This document shows positions 6,017 to 8,389 of a stretch of DNA of 8,389 nt, piece by piece. The stretch is from Flavobacteriia bacterium (GTDB lineage Bacteria > Bacteroidota > Bacteroidia > Flavobacteriales > Flavobacteriaceae): positions 1 through 8,389 of the forward strand of contig QNYL01000115.1 in NCBI GenBank assembly GCA_003973375.1, written 5' to 3'. The translations under genes were made by a program, and so were the position numbers. The first letter of the stretch is position 1, and each line of letters opens with the position of its first letter. The notes beneath the pieces were generated by a model. The model was not told the DNA's origin. It worked only from the letters and a program-made list of their open reading frames with translations, and searched no databases.

Positions 6017-6535
6017 ATGAAAAAGACCAAAGAAAGTTTAGCTGTCGCCGTTTGCGAAACACATGAAAAAGCCGAGCAGGTAGTAAAAGAATTACAGCGT
6101 TCCGGATTTGATATGAAAAAATTATCAATTGTGGGAAAGGACTATTATGAAGAAGAAAAAGTTGTTGGATTTTACAACACAGAAGATGCTATGAAGAGCT
6201 GGGGAAAAGCGGGTGCCTTTTGGGGCGGTATATGGGGGTTTCTCTTTGGAGCAGGTTTTTTCCTCATTCCCGGTATCGGTCCTGTTGTTATGGCAGGGCC
6301 CATTGTTTCCTCTGTTGTTGGGGCCCTTGAAGGAGCTTTGGTTGTTGGAGGTTTATCAGCCCTGGGAGCGGCATTGTTTGAAATTGGAATTCCCAGAAAC
6401 AGTGTACTTAAATATGAAAAAGAACTCAAGGCAGATAAATATCTTGTCATAGCCCACGGTACTCAGGAAGAGATCGATAAAGCGAGATCAATAATGAATT
6501 ATAACAATGAAATAGAGGTAGCAATACATCATTAA
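6017..6535 (+). CDS. General-stress/DUF1269-type membrane protein with glycine-rich hairpin
   Basis: The 172-residue product begins with a small alpha/beta segment (1-57: AVAVCETHEKAEQVVKEL, then MKKLSIVGKDYYEEEKVVGFY) typical of proteins annotated as general stress protein or DUF1269. A glycine-rich hydrophobic hairpin follows (about 64-121), with repeated small-residue spacing in GAFWGGIWGFLFGAGFF and GALEGALVVGGLSALGAAL, separated by the turn PGIGPV. The C-terminal part (125-160: GIPRNSVLKYEKELKADKYLVIAHGT) looks like the second half of the same fold, so the hairpin seems inserted into one domain. No signal peptide is seen; it is probably in the inner membrane with both soluble parts on the same side. 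The biochemical role of the family is unknown. It is the first gene after a good -7 box, and the YfdX gene follows after 20 bases, so the two are almost certainly co-transcribed. Confidence 0.82.
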   Translation: MKKTKESLAVAVCETHEKAEQVVKELQRSGFDMKKLSIVGKDYYEEEKVVGFYNTEDAMKSWGKAGAFWGGIWGFLFGAGFFLIPGIGPVVMAGPIVSSVVGALEGALVVGGLSALGAALFEIGIPRNSVLKYEKELKADKYLVIAHGTQEEIDKARSIMNYNNEIEVAIHH

Positions 6536-6555
6536 TAATCTTAAAACATAATAAA

Positions 6556-7509
6556 ATGAAAAAAGTAAACAGCAGAATACTCTACGTATTCATCGTAATT
6601 AGCGGATTGTTATTAGGATCATGTCAGTCTGATACAAGTAAAAAGATAGAAAAGGCAAAAGACGAAGTAAAAGAAATGGCAAATATCCCTTTGCCTGCTA
6701 AGATCAACTTAACACAAGATGAGATCATGTTAAGAGATCAGGAGAAAGCGCAGCAGAAAGTATTAAAAGTAAAGAAAAAAATGGCAGCTGAAGCCGTAGA
6801 AGCCGTTATGGAAACCCAAAATGCCGTACAACTGCTTTCTGCAAATAAAAAACTGGAGGCAATTAAAAATCTTAACAATGCTTTGAGGAAGATTGAGACT
6901 GTAACCCATAAATATCCCGAGCTTAAACTATTACCTGTTAGTGTAGATGTGAGGAGGAATGAATTGATCACCGATATCAATACCGTAAATAAGATCCGAA
7001 AAGAGGCTTATAAAGCTTTGAAGAATGAAGATGTTCAGGAAGCCAGAGCCTTACTTTCAGGTTTGTCAAGCGAAATTGATATTTCATCAGTAAATATACC
7101 TCTGGCAACCTATCCTGATGCTATAAAAAAAGCCATTCAGCTTGTGAACAGTGAAAAAATAAATGAAGCACAGATCGTTCTGCTAAAAGCACTTAACGGA
7201 CTTGTAATTGTAAATAAGATCATTCCTATACCTCTCTTAAATGCCGGAGTGATGATAGAAGAAGCTAACAGATTGTATCTTGAAGACAGAAGTGCCAATA
7301 TTGATGAGGTTGCAAACTTACTTGAAAATGCTGAATACCAATTAAAACTGTCAGAAGCTTTGGGATACAGTAAAGGTAAAAAAACCTATAAGGAACTTGC
7401 CCGGGATATAGTAAAACTGAAAAAATCAGCAAAGGCCAATTCTGATATAAAAGAAGCACTGGACAAATTACATCTTGATATTATTGATTTTAGTGAGAGT
7501 GTTTATTAA
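6556..7509 (+). CDS. YfdX-family lipoprotein
   Basis: The 317-residue product has a lipoprotein signal (hydrophobic 9-20, LGSC with Cys23) and a charged linker to about residue 50. From about 75 to 300 it shows the all-helical YfdX pattern: AVEAVMETQNAVQLL, then NKKLEAIKNLNNALRKIE, LLPVSVDVRRNEL, a stretch with IPLATYPDAIKKAIQLVNSEK and alternating A-x-x-x-L helices, then IIPIPLLNAGVMIEEANRL. In enterobacteria YfdX belongs to the EvgA acid-response regulon and is reported to act in the periplasm; the exact function is unsettled. Here the protein is lipid-anchored and longer at both ends. It follows the DUF1269-type gene after 20 bases. The next gene lies 63 bases downstream without a visible terminator. 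The assignment rests on pattern recognition and is good but not certain; a generic helical lipoprotein is the alternative. Confidence 0.75.
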   Translation: MKKVNSRILYVFIVISGLLLGSCQSDTSKKIEKAKDEVKEMANIPLPAKINLTQDEIMLRDQEKAQQKVLKVKKKMAAEAVEAVMETQNAVQLLSANKKLEAIKNLNNALRKIETVTHKYPELKLLPVSVDVRRNELITDINTVNKIRKEAYKALKNEDVQEARALLSGLSSEIDISSVNIPLATYPDAIKKAIQLVNSEKINEAQIVLLKALNGLVIVNKIIPIPLLNAGVMIEEANRLYLEDRSANIDEVANLLENAEYQLKLSEALGYSKGKKTYKELARDIVKLKKSAKANSDIKEALDKLHLDIIDFSESVY

Positions 7510-7572
7510 AGCTGTTGGCGAAAAAAACCTTATAAAAAAGTATATTAATGTTTAATTATAAATTTTAAAATC

Positions 7573-8112
7573 ATGAAAAAATTAATTGTTGTATTTGTAT
7601 TTTTAGGTTTTGCATTTCAATCTTATGCTCAGGACCTGTTGTTTGAATCTAAAATTAAGAAAGAAAAAGTACCGGTAGCCATTGTAGAATCAATACAGGA
7701 AGATTTTCCTGGTTATGTAGTTGAGGAATACAGCGCAATACCCATTGAATATATTGAAGAAGATGTTATAGTGAACAGAAATGTTAAGTCATCTGATGAT
7801 TATGATACATTTCTTGTAAAGATTAAAGACAAGAATAAAATCATTACTGCAACTTATACTAAAGAGGGAAGGCTGGTCAATACTACTGCTTATGGTAAGA
7901 ATGTGGTTTTGCCTGTTTCAGTAACTAAAGCTGTAGTGAAAGCTTTTCCTGGATGGATCATAGTAAAGGATTATTACAAAATGGTATCTTACAATAATAA
8001 TTTAAAGAAAGAGCGCTATAAAGTTATTATAAAAAAAGGTAAAGAGAAGAAAAAAGTTTTGGTTGATGCCAGTGGAAATATACTTAGCGTTCATAAAGTA
8101 ATCATACCATAA
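7573..8112 (+). CDS. Secreted protein with two PepSY-like repeats
   Basis: The 179-residue product has a clear signal peptide (hydrophobic 4-15, likely cut after SYA at 19) and no lipobox Cys, so it is periplasmic or exported. The mature part consists of two similar units. Unit 1 (about 33-103) contains VPVAIVESIQEDFPGYVVEEY, and unit 2 (about 112-175) contains LPVSVTKAVVKAFPGWIIVKDY; each is followed by charged beta strands that end in a G-x-(L/I)-(V/L) strand pair (KEGRLVN and ASGNILS). This resembles the PepSY-like family of secreted Bacteroidota proteins, which are small and often found as repeats. Their ligand is unknown. The gene lies 63 bases after the YfdX gene; no clean -7 box is seen in the gap, so read-through is likely. 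The ATG has no Shine-Dalgarno but begins directly with the signal peptide. Confidence 0.75.
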   Translation: MKKLIVVFVFLGFAFQSYAQDLLFESKIKKEKVPVAIVESIQEDFPGYVVEEYSAIPIEYIEEDVIVNRNVKSSDDYDTFLVKIKDKNKIITATYTKEGRLVNTTAYGKNVVLPVSVTKAVVKAFPGWIIVKDYYKMVSYNNNLKKERYKVIIKKGKEKKKVLVDASGNILSVHKVIIP

Positions 8113-8132
8113 AAGGGGGCTTAGCATCGGGG

Positions 8133-8162
8133 GAGGCTTTATGGCCTTCACCGGTAAAGCTC
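8133..8162 (+). other. GC-rich patch with possible RNA hairpin between two genes
   Basis: Between the PepSY-like gene and the next ORF the base composition rises sharply (8115-8162), with two runs of five G (8115-8119, 8129-8133). GAG-g-CTTTA (8133-8141, one bulged G) can pair with TAAAGCTC (8155-8162) around a 13-base loop; a second fold, GGAGGC with GCCTTC, is also possible. No T-tract follows, so it is not an ordinary terminator. It could be an mRNA processing or stabilising element, or a relic of other sequence. Confidence 0.35.
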
Positions 8163-8197
8163 ATTTAAAAGAGGATTAATCATAAAACCGGATTATT

Positions 8198-8389
8198 ATG
8201 AAACGATTTATAAAAAAGATCTCAAAGAAAGATCAAAAACTGTCAAAGTATTTTGAAAAGAAAGAACTGAAAAAGCTGGAAAAGATTTACTACGATCTTA
8301 ACAGTCAGCATGGTGAAATCAAAGAACACCTTAAAGAAGTGAATTACTTGTTGGATCTGATTGAAAAACACAATATAAAGGCAAGTGAG
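8198..8389 (+). CDS. Small lysine-rich helical protein (3' end beyond the window)
   Basis: An ORF starts with ATG at 8198 and stays open for 64 codons to the last base; no stop is seen. I do not recognise the family. The N-terminus is very basic: about 12 Lys in the first 29 residues, for example MKRFIKKISKKDQKL. The rest alternates Leu/Ile with Glu/Lys in a heptad-like way (LKKLEKIYYDL, HLKEVNYLLDLIEKHN) and should form long amphipathic helices or a coiled coil. There is no signal peptide or membrane segment, so it is probably cytoplasmic. No -7 box is evident in the 85 bases upstream, and the gene may be read from the stress-module promoter. The compact composition and the position in line with the other genes make it more likely real than chance, but the function is open. 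Confidence 0.6.
   Translation, partial: MKRFIKKISKKDQKLSKYFEKKELKKLEKIYYDLNSQHGEIKEHLKEVNYLLDLIEKHNIKASE

Noticed and set aside
6172..6452. Two overlapping ORFs inside the DUF1269-type gene
   Set aside because: They arise from the glycine-rich segment read in other frames; the main frame has clear family features.
8177..8195. Short inverted repeat TAATC/GATTA just before the last ATG
   Set aside because: Five-base A/T-rich arms with a nine-base loop are expected by chance here.
1..8389. Mobile elements, CRISPR arrays, tRNA or rRNA genes
   Set aside because: No transposase, integrase, spaced repeat array, tRNA cloverleaf or rRNA stretch was seen on either strand.

Overview
The window looks like chromosomal DNA of a flavobacterium (Bacteroidota, most likely Flavobacteriaceae). 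The reasons are a recognisable GldI gliding-motility lipoprotein, AT-rich sequence, almost no Shine-Dalgarno sites before the start codons, and several promoters of the Bacteroidota type (TAnnTTTG at -7, sometimes with TTG at -33). No rRNA, tRNA, CRISPR array, insertion sequence or phage gene is visible. Genus cannot be assigned from the sequence alone.

Left part, minus strand (1-2109): the 5' part of miaA (tRNA dimethylallyltransferase) is cut by the window edge. Upstream of it come ndk (nucleoside diphosphate kinase) and a secreted PhoD-like metallophosphatase. A hairpin terminator separates ndk from miaA, and each of these two genes has its own -7 box. The PhoD-like gene diverges from the next operon across 136 bases that hold a perfect 8-bp inverted repeat.

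Middle part, plus strand (2246-4976): a three-gene operon encodes a DHH/DHHA1 phosphoesterase of the NrnA type, the FKBP-like lipoprotein GldI (8-base overlap with the phosphoesterase gene), and a lipoprotein that fuses a cyclophilin domain to an FKBP domain. A strong terminator closes it. Two consecutive genes thus supply three prolyl-isomerase-type domains anchored to the envelope, presumably for folding of exported proteins, with GldI tied by homology to gliding.

Right part, plus strand (5034-8389): a Crp/Fnr-type regulator with a non-ATG start lies upstream of a run of genes that looks like an envelope-stress module. These are a glycine-rich membrane protein of the general-stress/DUF1269 type, a YfdX-family lipoprotein, a secreted protein with two PepSY-like repeats, and a small lysine-rich helical protein that runs off the window. 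A perfect -7 box precedes the module. Upstream of that box are a tandem 11-bp repeat and a 13-bp palindrome that could be operators. The link between the regulator and the module is inferred from position only.

No gene-free stretch exceeds 300 bases; the longest (5787-6016) holds the candidate control region just described. The most interesting part is the 5034-8389 block, whose joint role I do not know to be described.
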